This document shows positions 17,204 through 27,194 of a stretch of 64,000 nt of DNA, one piece after another. The translations under genes and the position numbers were made by a program. Position 1 is the stretch's first letter. Each line of letters starts with the position of its first letter. The stretch covers positions 39,416 through 103,415 of the forward strand of contig JABANP010000161.1 of NCBI GenBank assembly GCA_013115135.1, given 5' to 3'. The stretch comes from Perkinsus olseni. Taxonomy: Eukaryota > Perkinsozoa > Perkinsida > Perkinsidae. The notes beneath the pieces were generated by a model. That model was not told the DNA's origin. It worked only from the letters and a program-made list of their open reading frames with translations, and searched no databases.

Positions 17204-17722
17204 TACTTCGTGATGCTTTTGGCATCCCCGTGGAACCGTGAAACCGCTCCGTGCTAGTTCTGGGCGGGATCCAGTTTGACCGCGGGCGTGAGGCTCCAAT
17301 CGAGCGAGGAATCGGACCCCAGGTGCTCTCGATTTCACATTGAGAAACTCCGCCAAAATATGAACATTGGCGACTCGCCATCCAAGTTTGACTGTGTCTG
17401 TCACCAGTGGTAGGGCGAGCAACGCTATATTCAGCTGTAACTCTCCTACGCGTTTACTTCGCACGTTTCGCGCCACGGGGTGGCGCAGCGCGATTCGAGG
17501 CCTATTGGCGTCAGATATTCTACTCGGCGTATAACGGAAAATTTTTTATGCACCCCCCTCCCCCCTTCCAATGTTGAACCACTTTCGACGACATCTCGTG
17601 AAAGGTTGGCTGCGATAACATTCAACATTGTATGGGGGGACGGGGGCGAGCTAGCACCAGGAGACAAGTATAAGAATACTGCCGCTTCCGGCCCTCCCGG
17701 AGCTTTAAAATATTGTCAGGTT

Positions 17723-17803
17723 GGTCGTTTAGCTCAGTCGGTTAATCGTGCCGGGTTCGTGCTAATAACGCGAGGGTCGCAGGTTCGAGCCCTGCATCGA
17801 CCA
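17723..17803 (+). pseudogene. Broken tRNA-Ile copy
   Basis: It matches the tRNA-Ile at 16549 in the acceptor, start of the D arm, anticodon loop and T arm, but the stretch after CAGTCGGTTA is rearranged (ATCGTGCCGGGTT inserted or replaced), which destroys the D stem and lengthens the molecule to about 81 nt. It lies at the equivalent place in the duplicated block. Confidence 0.75.
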
Positions 17804-18135
17804 TTGACGTCTTGCTCTGACTGAGGCGACCTTCGAAGCGTCACGCAGTCGTATTCGTTGTGCACCGGAAGCCTCTCATGCCTTCAGTTCTAACGTTGAG
17901 CCGCTATTGTCCAGTTAGCTCGGCGCTTGATGGCAAGATGCTGCCGATGAAGCGTTCACCAGCTAACGGCTATCCCGTTACCACCAGATCCCCAATGAAC
18001 GACATGAACGGCGCCATTCTAGGTGCCGGGTTCAAAGTGGGCGGCTGTCCGTACGAAGGTGGGGATACAACAGGTCCGGTCGGAGGAGGAAGGTCGATAT
18101 AGGTCCCCGTTAGTCGAGGTGTAGGCTGGACACCT

Positions 18136-18555
18136 GTTACTCATTATGCGCCGATCGTCTTGTGCATGCGTGCTTAGCTAATACTCCCGCCCCCCGAATA
18201 GATCCAGATAGAAGACTTTACACTCCTTCTCGCCTTGCGTTGACCAAGAGCAACAACCGAGCACCAACAACTGGTGCCCAGACCCCCAGTGAACCTCCTG
18301 AGACCTCTACAACCTCACCCACGTCCCTCGAGGAGCTCATCAAATATCTGGAACTCCTCCTCACCTTAAATTCCATTCATCATCATCCCATTTCTCTACT
18401 CGGAGGGGAAAGTGTTACTCATTATGCGCCGATCGTCTTGTGCATGCGTGCATAGCTTATTCCCCTCGAGAGACTAAGCTTAGAAGCAGAAGATAGAAGA
18501 CTTTATACTCCTTCTCGCCTTGCGTTGACTATGAGCAACAACCGAGCACCAACAA
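18136..18555. repeat. Two LTR-like direct repeats about 278 bp apart
   Basis: A segment starting GTTACTCATTATGCGCCGAT (18136-18273) recurs at 18414-18555. Both end with CTTCTCGCCTTGCGTTGAC and then AGCAACAACCGAGCACCAAC. On the minus strand each contains a TATA-like GAGTATAAAGTCTTC. This layout resembles pieces of a retroelement LTR or leader. The interpretation is tentative. Confidence 0.5.
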
Positions 18556-19010
18556 CACCGGACATCCGGACACCGGACATCATAACCGGTCCGGAAGGCG
18601 GTGTCCCCAACGGTCCCGGGTGCACCAAAGGGTCCCGCTCCAGCGTCAGAACAGGTGGAAGGGGTTGATGATCCGCTGCACCCGATGTGGGTAGCTCTTG
18701 ATCCGGATTCACCACTGCCGGCGGCACTCGGCTCGCTTGCAGTTCAGTCAACTGCGATGTCATCGACGTGAGGGCATCAGTCGTGCGTGACAGTTCTCGG
18801 ATGATAATGTTGTTGTGGGTCCGATCTCCCCGACGCAAGAGGAGATAGAGTGCGTGCCCGTTTCGCCCGAGTTCGACTGGCAACACTAGACATAGGGGAA
18901 AGAGATAAGTATGTACTGACAGCATAGCCAATAAGAGAGTAAGCAATGAGAGCTCGAGAAGGCCGAGCATTGACAGGACAGAGAAATACAGAGAACAGAT
19001 AATAGTGCAC
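18503..19010 (-). mobile_element. Possible gag-like retroelement remnant
   Basis: Two overlapping minus-strand frames (19010-18777 and 18970-18503) would together give a basic Ser/Arg-rich start (SSVASRTRAKRARTLSP) and a Pro-rich polar stretch (TTDALTSMTSQLTELQ). No zinc knuckle or protease is visible and a frameshift separates the parts. Its position beside the LTR-like repeats is the main reason to suspect a retroelement. Confidence 0.25.
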
Positions 19011-19359
19011 GTACTATCATAACTAATAATTGTTATGAGCCTCAGTTGACTCTAACACAAGAGTGAAGGGAGGCGCCAAGAAAGCCTTGAGTATGCGTGC
19101 AACTGTGTAGGCAGCATAGCTAATGGCAAAGCAGCGCAACTGTGGAGACAACACTGAGGATGCCATTCTCAGCCCTCAGCATTATCATACATAAGAAACA
19201 TCAAAGCAGCAATACTCAGTTGCTTGATCACTTATGCTCAGCCTATAACGGCTCCATATAACATAATAAGACTGGCGCGCATGCGTGCTACCATTAACAG
19301 CCAGGCTGATGCGCATGCGTGCACAGACGAAGAGACAGCGGAGTGGCATAGCATCAGCA

Positions 19360-19449
19360 TTGTGGTCGTACTGGGATGAGACATCTAGAGTCACGGGCGC
19401 GCGACGTATTCCCCTCCACAGGGCTCGTAAACTTCGTGAACCAGCCCAG
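19360..19449 (+). repeat. Truncated copy of the tRNA-Phe 5' flank
   Basis: TGTGGTCGTACTGGGATGAG and the following sequence match 17049-17137 (the region upstream of tRNA-Phe) with few changes, then the copy ends within the tRNA after GCCCAGA. The duplication breakpoint therefore lies inside the tRNA acceptor stem. Confidence 0.8.
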
Positions 19450-19460
19450 AAACCACAGCC

Positions 19461-19507
19461 CGTCGCAGCGCAGAAAGCGCGCTACGCGCGCGCCCTGCGC
19501 TGCGACG
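19461..19507. other. GC-rich perfect hairpin
   Basis: CGTCGCAGCGCAG (19461-19473) is followed by its exact reverse complement at 19495-19507, with an alternating GCGCGC centre. It lies at the breakpoint of the tRNA-Phe flank copy. It could be a replication-stalling or recombination site, or part of a mobile element end. Confidence 0.7.
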
Positions 19508-20089
19508 TCTGGTTGCCTTAACCCTTTCTAATCCTCGTGCTCTTTCCGTGATGCCTGAAATCCTGAGAGGTTCTTTTGCCATGCCTTCCCACCACTTCGC
19601 CGGCCTTTCTGCGTACAGGGAGCAACTGTTTGCTCTTGCGAAAGGAAATGACCCGTTCAAAGGCCGCGGGCGGATGCCGTCGAATAAGCTTGTCAAAGCG
19701 GAGATTGCGAAGATTGTCAAATGCAACGGCGAGAAAGCGAAAGCAAGGTTCTTTGGGAAAAGCCTTGGCCAATGGGTTTGCACGTGTGGGTGGCATGAGG
19801 TGCCGAATGTAAGGCGTTGCTTGGCAACCTGGTTTCACTCTCTTCTTCCGGGCAGGTCTCTGAGTCGTTGCGCCGACCGGAGCAGGTTCGCCGCCTACTC
19901 TCCGCGCGTCACTTTTTTCTTGTCCGGCCACTTTTTTCTCCGCGCGCCACTTTTTTCTCTCGCGCGCCACCTCTGCTTTCCCTTTCGCTACGACTTCTCT
20001 CCGCTCCCGTCCCGTCCTCACGAGACCTCAGACCGCCTACCACGATGCCCTAGGTTGACCTACACCCGAGAATATACCCTTCTAGACTT

Positions 20090-22204
20090 CTATCCACGTT
20101 ACGGGGACCCGACGAGAGTCTGTGCCCTTGTAGACTTGGGTAAGTGAGGAGGTTGGACGTTATGGGGACCCGACGAGAGTTGGCCCGTACCTCACTATCA
20201 ACAGGGACTCCTCTGTGGCTCGTGTAGCTAGAGGTGTCAGTGACAGCTATGTGACCCGGCTCTAGGGCTCTAAGTGATTGAGTCATGGGGTTCCGGCTCC
20301 AAATCGAGCTCGACTATGCCCTTGTAGACTTGGGTAAGTGAGGAGGTTGGACGTTATGGGGACCCGACGAGAGTTGGCCCCTACCTCACTATCAACAGGG
20401 ACTCCTCTGTGGCTGGTGTAGCTAGAGGTGTCAGTGACAGCTATGTGCCCCGGCTCTAGGGCTCTAAGTGATTGAGTCATGGGGTTCCGGCTCCCAAATC
20501 GAGCTCGACTATGCCCTTGTAGACTTGGGTAAGTGAGGAGGTTGGACGTTATGGGGACCCGACGAGAGTTGCCCCGTACCTCACTATCAACAGGGACTCC
20601 TCTGTGGCTCGTGTAGCTAGAGGTGTCAGTGACAGCTATGTGACCCGGCTCTAGGGCTCTAAGTGATTGAGTCATGGGGTTCCGGCTCCAAATCGAGCTC
20701 GTCTGTGCCCTTGTAGACTTAAGTAAGTGAGGAGGTTGGACGTTATGGGGACCCGACGAGAGTTGCCCCCTACCTCACTATCAACAGGGACTCCTCTGTG
20801 GCTGGCGTAGCTAGAGGTGTCAGTGACAGCTATGTGACCCGGCTCTAGGGCTCTAAGTGATTGAGTCATGGGGTTCCGGCTCCAAATCGAGCTCGACTAT
20901 GCCCTTGTAGACTTGGGTAAGTGAGGAGGTTGGACGTTATGGGGACCCGACGAGAGGTGGCCCCTACCTCACTATCAACAGGGACTCCTCTGTGGCTGGT
21001 GTAGCTAGAGGTGTCAGTGACAGCTATGTGCCCCGGCTCTAGGGCTCTAAGTGATTGAGTCATGGGGTTCCGGCTCCAAATCGAGCTCGTCTGTGCCCTT
21101 GTAGACTTGGGTAAGTGAGGAGGTTGGACGTTATGGGGACCCGACGAGAGTCGGCCCGTACCTCACTATCAACAGGGACTCCTATGTGGCTGGTGTAGCT
21201 AGAGGTGTCAGTGACAGCTATGTGACCCGGCTCTAGGGCTCTAAGTGATTGAGTCATGGGGTTCCGGCTCCAAATCGAGCTCGACTATGCCCTTGTAGAC
21301 TTGGGTAAGTGAGGAGGTTGGACGTTATGGGGACCCGACGAGAGTTGGCCCCTACCTCACTATCAACAGGGACTCCTCTGTGGCTGGTGTAGCTAGAGGT
21401 GTCAGTGACAGCTATGTGCCCCGGCTCTAGGGCTCTAAGTGATTGAGTCATGGGGTTCCGGCTCCAAATCGAGCTCGTCTGTGCCCTTGTAGACTTAAGT
21501 AAGTGAGGAGGTTGGACGTTATGGGGACCCGACGAGAGTTGGCCCGTACCTCACTATCAACAGGGACTCCTCTGTGGCTGGTGTAGCTAGAGGTGTCAGT
21601 GACAGCTATGTGACCCGGCTCTAGGGCTCTAAGTGATTGAGTCATGGGGTTCCGGCCCCAAATCGAGCTCGACTATGCCCTTGTAGACTTGGGTAAGTGA
21701 GGAGGTTGGACGTTATGGGGACCCGACGAGAGTTGGCCCGTACCTCACTATCAACAGGGACTCCTCTGTGGCTCGTGTAGCTAGAGGTGTCAGTGACAGC
21801 TATGTGACCCGGCTCTAGGGCTCTAAGTGATTGAGTCATGGGGTTCCGGCTCCAAATCGAGCTCGACTATGCCCTTGTAGACTTGGGTAAGTGAGGAGGT
21901 TGGACGTTATGGGGACCCGACGAGAGTTGGCCCCTACCTCACTATCAACAGGGACTCCTCTGTGGCTGGTGTAGCTAGAGGTGTCAGTGACAGCTATGTG
22001 CCCCGGCTCTAGGGCTCTAAGTGATTGAGTCATGGGGTTCCGGCTCCAAATCGAGCTCGACTATGCCCTTGTAGACTTGGGTAAGTGAGGAGGTTGGACG
22101 TTATGGGGACCCGACGAGAGTTGGCCCGTACCTCACTATCAACAGGGACTCCTCTGTGGCTCGTGTAGCTAGAGGTGTCAGTGACAGCTATGTGACCCGG
22201 TGAT
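20090..22204. repeat. 194-bp satellite array, about 11 copies
   Basis: The unit is 194 bp and includes CCCTTGTAGACTTGGGTAAG, GGACGTTATGGGGACCCGAC and GTGTCAGTGACAGCTATGTG. The period is seen exactly in the positions 20672, 20866, 21060, 21254, 21448, 21642 and 21836. The first unit is partial (diverged near 20090) and the last breaks off at CCCGG|TGATGACTG (22200). Units fall into variants (CCCGTACC with GTGACCC; CCCCTACC with GTGCCCC) that tend to alternate. One minus-strand frame is open through each unit. Confidence 0.95.
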
Positions 22205-22860
22205 GACTGTTCTAAGTCATATAAAAAGACTATTGATCACTCTAACACGGATAGCCATGCGCTCCGAGACCACGAATTGAACATGCATGCACACGGCGCT
22301 TGAGCTCTTATGAGAATTCAGCAATCATTGCTTGCCACGGCTGTGCAAGGCACGATAGTCAACCCTCTCTCTTCTGCGAAGTCTCATAGGGTGGCCGGCA
22401 TTGCTCCTAGTCTGCATCTGCTTGCTGCGGGACGTCGAGTCGTTCGAGTAGAAGTCCTGAAAATGAGTGAGAGTCTTTGCTCGCCGTGTCATACCGGTGC
22501 TTGCAATGATGTTGCTGAGAGGGGTTTATTTACCCCTCTGGCATCATATGATACGATGCGTGATACGATCCGTATCACGTAGATCCTACGTCGTAGAAAA
22601 GAGAGGCTTTCCCAGCTCACCTCTGGAGGCGACCTGGGAGGGCTCACTTGTGCCAGAGTAAGCGGGGACCAAACAGGAGAGTGAGCCTGCAGGACAGCGA
22701 ATGACATAGAATCTGTGCCGAAATAGCAGGCAGGTATCGCCGAGTCCTATCCAGTTCGATGGGGGCTTACGGACCGAGTCCGGCCCCTCCAACTTTTGGC
22801 CTATACTAGGCACCCCCTACGCTCACCCGCGAAACGAGGTTGAACGGATTGACACTGTCC

Positions 22861-24437
22861 TCAGAGTTCCAGAAAGTTGGCGAGCCGCCACTTCCGACGC
22901 GCTCGATGGGAGATATATCGAAACCTAGACCACGGATTGGGAATCATTGGGAGCTTGCCTCCATTAAGCGCACCACCTGCTCCAGCCGATAATCCTCCTT
23001 GAGACTGCTCGCTCTCGTCCTGACGTGACTTGCCGGCGTCATCCGACTCGCGGGCGTCATCCGACTCGCTGGCGTCATCCGACTCGCTGGCGTCATCCGA
23101 CTCGCTGGCGTCATCCGACTCGCTGGCGTCATCCGACTCGCTGGCGTCATCCGACTCGCTGGCGTCATCCAACTCGCTGGCGTCATCCGACTCGCTGGCG
23201 TCATCCGACTCGTTGGCGCCTGACTCATCCGATTGAGATCAATCATTGATCCATGCATTCCATCGGAGACTGACTCAGATTCTCAGTCCTTCGCGAGGCC
23301 TCCAGACGAAGATCCTCTTCCACTTGACTTTCAGCTTCTACGATCATGCTCTCATACTCTTTTCGCAAGGGATCTGCGCAGGCTCATTGAGAGAAGTCAC
23401 ACAATTTTCAAATTAGCACCTGATTCAGAACCACTGGACTCGTCGTCGTTGGGGTCATCGCCTATGTCGCTCAACACAGACGTTTCGTCGCATCCAGGGG
23501 GTAACTCGGGAAGCCGGGATGCTTTCCCGGGCAGGATGGGCCTCATGTTACGTTCATTAGCCCCGCATAACTCTCGTAAGAGATGCGAGTGTCGCTTCTT
23601 GGCTTTCTGATCGATGGTGAGCCCTCCAGAGGCTGGGTAACTACATGTCATGAGCACAGGGATCCTCTCTGAGAGAGGACTCCTCTCTCAGAGGAGGGAA
23701 AGTCCCCGAGATCTTACTTCGAGGCTCCTTGAGATACCCCGGGCGCCCAGAATTTGGGCTCCTGGATTGACCCTTCTCACATCATCAAGCCTAGTGCATG
23801 CCGACAGAACCAGAACTTCATCGAGTCAGAGCAGCTGCAAGTAAAATAAGGAGTTTTCCGATTGATGACCCTCGCTAGTTTAGTTCCCCGGCAGAAGTCG
23901 TCGAAGTCCAGCCAGCTGTGATGGTCATAAGCACTCACGAATTTGGCTAGGGCGTAACCCAGTGCCTCGCCTTTACCGGTCATCTTTAGGAGGGCGCTGC
24001 AGGGTACGACGTATCGATCGTGCTCAGTATCGAGATAGACGATGCGCGGGCCATGAGCTCTCACCCAGGCAGCCCATCGGTATGCACGGAGGAGTTGGTC
24101 TTCTGTTGGGGTGTACTTTTGAAATTCCGGCCCACTGAAATCCGCCTTCACTGCATACTCCTTCACCCACGAGAAGAGTTCACCCAATAGAGCCGACAGC
24201 GTAAAAGAGTCGCAGCAGCCACCTGAAAGCACCGTGCGATCGGTGCTAAATTCCGATGGAAAAGCCTGCGCAGAATGGAAACGTAACACCCTGCCAAAGC
24301 TGAAGCTCAGCACAAACTCGGATGAAGAGTTCAATCGACTCAAGCAGTCGCTGAGGTCTGATATCTTCACGCTGGCAGCGTCGCCTACAATGGAGCATTT
24401 CGCCGGGGCGTTCCTTGAGGGAAATTCCCTCCGTTAC
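22861..24437 (-). pseudogene. MULE transposase 3' part: SWIM zinc finger and acidic tail
   Basis: The minus-strand frame 24437-23777 ends with a SWIM zinc finger (YFTCSCSDSMKFWFCRHALG: C-x-C ... C-x-H), preceded by DQLLRAYRWAAWVRAHGPR, IVYLDTEHDRYVVPCSALLK and WLDFDDFCRGTKLARVI, the pattern of the C-terminal part of Mutator-like transposases. A donor-like AT|GTGAGAAGG follows the finger. Further minus-strand coding pieces at 23657-23397 (GLTIDQKAKKRHSHLLREL...) and 23258-22861 (Ser-Asp-Asp-Ala repeats) look like its tail. The catalytic core lies 2.7 kb upstream (27716-27090), separated by the hAT-like gene on the other strand. I treat it as a broken element. Confidence 0.6.
23035..23216. repeat. 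18-bp coding minisatellite, about 10 copies
   Basis: The unit GCGTCATCCGACTCGCTG is repeated about ten times with rare changes (CAACTCG at 23170, CGTTGGCG at 23211). On the minus strand it encodes Ser-Asp-Asp-Ala-Ser-Glu repeats in the tail of the MULE frame. The length is a multiple of three, so copy-number change keeps the frame. Confidence 0.9.
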
Positions 24438-24623
24438 ACGGTACACGCTTCATGGCCCGCTCTCGAATATATCGATTAGTTGGGCGCGCGCCAAACCTCT
24501 GACGTATCAACTCCCACTCGTTTGCGTTGCGTTAAAGAATCTGAATCGGATTATCCGATCATTGCCTTTCCCGTCAGTGCCTCGTGTTTTACTTTGATTT
24601 TCAAAGTCTGATACAGCTCTCTC

Positions 24624-27194
24624 ATGGTGAAGCGTCCCGGACCAGACAGCGTCGGTGGTGCGTTCTACTTCCGAGAAGTTCACGACGCCGTGCAGGAGAG
24701 GTCGAAGTGGGTCTGTACGTTGTGCCCGCCGGAGAGTGCTCAATTTTACTACACTAGGAATGTGACTCGCCTAGATAAACACGTGAGGGAGAATCATTTG
24801 CATCTGATACGAGCAGAGACCCCTTTCGACCCAAAAGTCAAGGCTCGTAGGCTGTCCTCAGCGTCCTCCGTGGCCTCCTCTTGCTTGACACCCCCGTCCA
24901 TGGGCTCTGTCTCCCGTTTTCGGGGTCAACTGCCGCTCTCCTTGAGGCCATCTCGGAGATCAAGTATTGGTTCCACCTTTGTACCGGTGCCTACATCTGT
25001 CTGTGTTGAGCGCTTCCATCGTCAAATCATCCGAGCCTGTATGGCCAACGGTTGGGATCTTCGTGGCCTTCTACACCACTCTGTGGATGATGCGCTCAAC
25101 ATATTGAGACCGGAGTATACCCGTAACGCAGTTCCCCTGGACGAGGCGCAGGTCAACAAGATCGGGGAAGAGATTTATGAAACCGAATTGCACGGTATCA
25201 TAAACGAGATTTGTTCGAGCTCTCATACAGTTGGGATCCTCATGAACAACTGGACAGTGAAGGGTATCAGCTCTACTGAGCACGTGGTCGTAGCTGTATG
25301 CCTGACTTCCTTTTCGAACGGGCAACTCCGGACATTTCCGTGGAAAGGAGCCGTGTTGCCGGCTGATCCCGCTGAGTCGCGTAGTGAAAGCATTGAGCCA
25401 AGCCCGGATGGTGAAAGCTCTGAGCCGTTGGATGTCGCAGTTTCTAGATTTGTCGTCAGGATATGTGTGGATGATCTACTCCCAAGTAAGTTGTGAACGT
25501 AACACGTTCACGTTCTCTGCTGTGATGGTACAGCTGCTGCCTCTCTCATGTCAGATAATTTACTGCCCGTTAGTATTGTATCCCCAGGGTCATCACTGAT
25601 GAAGAGGGCACGTCGTTTGGCATGCGAGGCGCTGGGAAAAGTATTGGAAGATCGCGGCGTAGCCGATGATAGAAGTCACCACGGTTCGGCCTCGAACTCG
25701 AAGGGCATCGGAAGGGTTGGTGGTATAATTGAAGTCGACTGCTACGCTGAGGCTAACGAGCAGCTCGTAAATGATCTGATCAAAGAGCAGTTCGACTGCG
25801 TGAGGGTGTTATGGAAGAGTATCACAGTACTACTGGGTCCAGAATCAAGCCAGGCTTCACTACAGGAATACAAGCAGCTGGGAGGTGACAGAATTGGAGA
25901 CATTCAGGCCGCTTCCTCACCACGTTCGGCATCTTTCTTGGTGGCCGTTGTATCTAACTGGAGTGTTCTAACGCGCCTTGTTGTGAATTTGCGGCTCGAT
26001 CATTGGCCAAAGTAAGCTATTTGGGTGATCCCAGCCCTCGAACGTTGTATTTGTTCAGGTTGAACCACGAGACTCGCAGGGCCGTGAAGGAGTTGTCCGC
26101 CCATCTGTCGAATGACGAGTTTCTTGAAACAGCCCAGCAAGCGTGCAGCATCTTAGCGCCTTTGCAAGCTTTGCAGAAGAAGCTAGAGGCTGGAGATATG
26201 TCACTGCTAGTGGCGGTATCCCAAGTACAATCAGTCTATGACGCTCTAGCTAATGGGACTGTACTGAACGACGGAGCTCGCCAAAAGGTTCGACAACGGT
26301 GAGCCATCCGCGCGATTTGTTCATGCAAGACTCTCACTTGACTTCAGGCGCAGCGAGTTGATAGCGGAGAAGGCGTGGCTGACAGCGTACGACACAACAA
26401 ATTACCGCGCTGAGGAGAATTGGAGAGTCGACGCAACCCGACGAGCCATGGATGGGGTGACGAAGCTCGGACTAGAAGGATCCGTGTCGACAATGTTCGA
26501 CTACTTCAATCAGGAAGGTGATAGTGATGCCAGTGATGCCAATGGTATCATACTATGCGAGCACTCGATGGGCTACGGTTTTTCTAGAGTTGTCTTTAGG
26601 TGACCACAAGTGTGCCGAGTCACTCATCAGGAGTTGTCCGCCCGGCAAGTACTGGAGAAGGCACCGCAAGGCTTGTGATGTTGCGGCTCTCATCCATGAA
26701 TTCGCAACATCGTCTTGCGCCATTTCCAAGACAAATCTCCTACGTCCACAAGCGGAACGGTAAGTAAGCGGCGGCTGACGGCATAACGTGATTTTGCTTC
26801 CTTCCAGGCCGGATACCAGCTCTTTGGGCCGCAGTATGAAGAGCAAGCTTGTACGCTGGATGGATGATGAAAGCAGTACCAAAGCTTGCACAGGTTCCGG
26901 TATCTCCATGGATGATGGTGTTGAGGTAGTAGAGTAGGCTTCTCGAACTGATACACTATCCCGGGGCCTCTCACCGTTTTGGTTTCACCGTTTTGGTTTC
27001 ACTGTCAGGTCATTCCGAGTGACCCTCGGGCCTCATGCAAGGCACTCTCACCTCCGGCCAGTCATGTGTCTATTCCCGATGATGACGCCTCAGAAGATGG
27101 TAATACTACTGCCAATGCTGTTGAAAAAGCTGCGGAAGCTATGCTGATGGACGACTTTGAGACACTGTCTCCAGACGTGTACCACGCAGAATAG
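24624..27194 (+). CDS. hAT-like transposase-derived gene with BED zinc finger, seven exons
   Basis: The model is join(24624..25485,25555..26011,26059..26298,26348..26517,26600..26759,26808..26925,27009..27194), 730 residues. All six introns (69, 47, 49, 82, 48, 83 nt) have GT-AG ends and every junction keeps the frame. Exon 1 has a BED-type finger (WVCTLC ... VTRLDKHVRENH). It is followed by a hAT-core-like region, GILMNNWTVKGISSTEHVVV, where active elements usually have an Asp-Gly-Trp motif. Exon 2 has VDCYAEANEQLVNDLI, resembling the Cys-x-x-His motif of hAT cores but without the His. Exon 3 has FLETAQQACSILAPLQALQK, typical of hAT. The tail is acidic. Key catalytic residues seem lost while the long spliced frame is intact, so it may be domesticated. 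No terminal inverted repeats were identified. Confidence 0.65.

Larger units (their letters stand above)
16207..17997. repeat. Duplicated block carrying tRNA-Ile (two copies about 1.18 kb apart)
   Basis: About 600 bp starting TTTGACTTTGTCTGTCACCAG (16207-16812) is repeated at about 17384-17997. Both copies contain ACGTTTCGCGCCACGGGGTG, a C-rich run near 16380 and 17550, the tRNA-Ile region, and the flank ending GCTAACGGCTATCCCGTTAC. The second copy has small indels, including one that disrupts the tRNA. The tRNA-Met and tRNA-Phe genes lie between the copies. Confidence 0.8.

Noticed and set aside
19548..20147. 199-codon plus-strand frame and overlapping 167-codon minus frame
   Set aside because: Both run through C-rich low-complexity sequence into the satellite; neither shows a motif or splice-supported structure.
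20672..22033. The 65-codon frames of the satellite as a family of real genes
   Set aside because: They exist because the unit happens to be open in one frame; no signal, domain or upstream start context supports translation. Kept only as an observation.
20090..22204. CRISPR-like or rDNA spacer array
   Set aside because: The 194-bp units are contiguous without spacers, and no rRNA gene flanks them.
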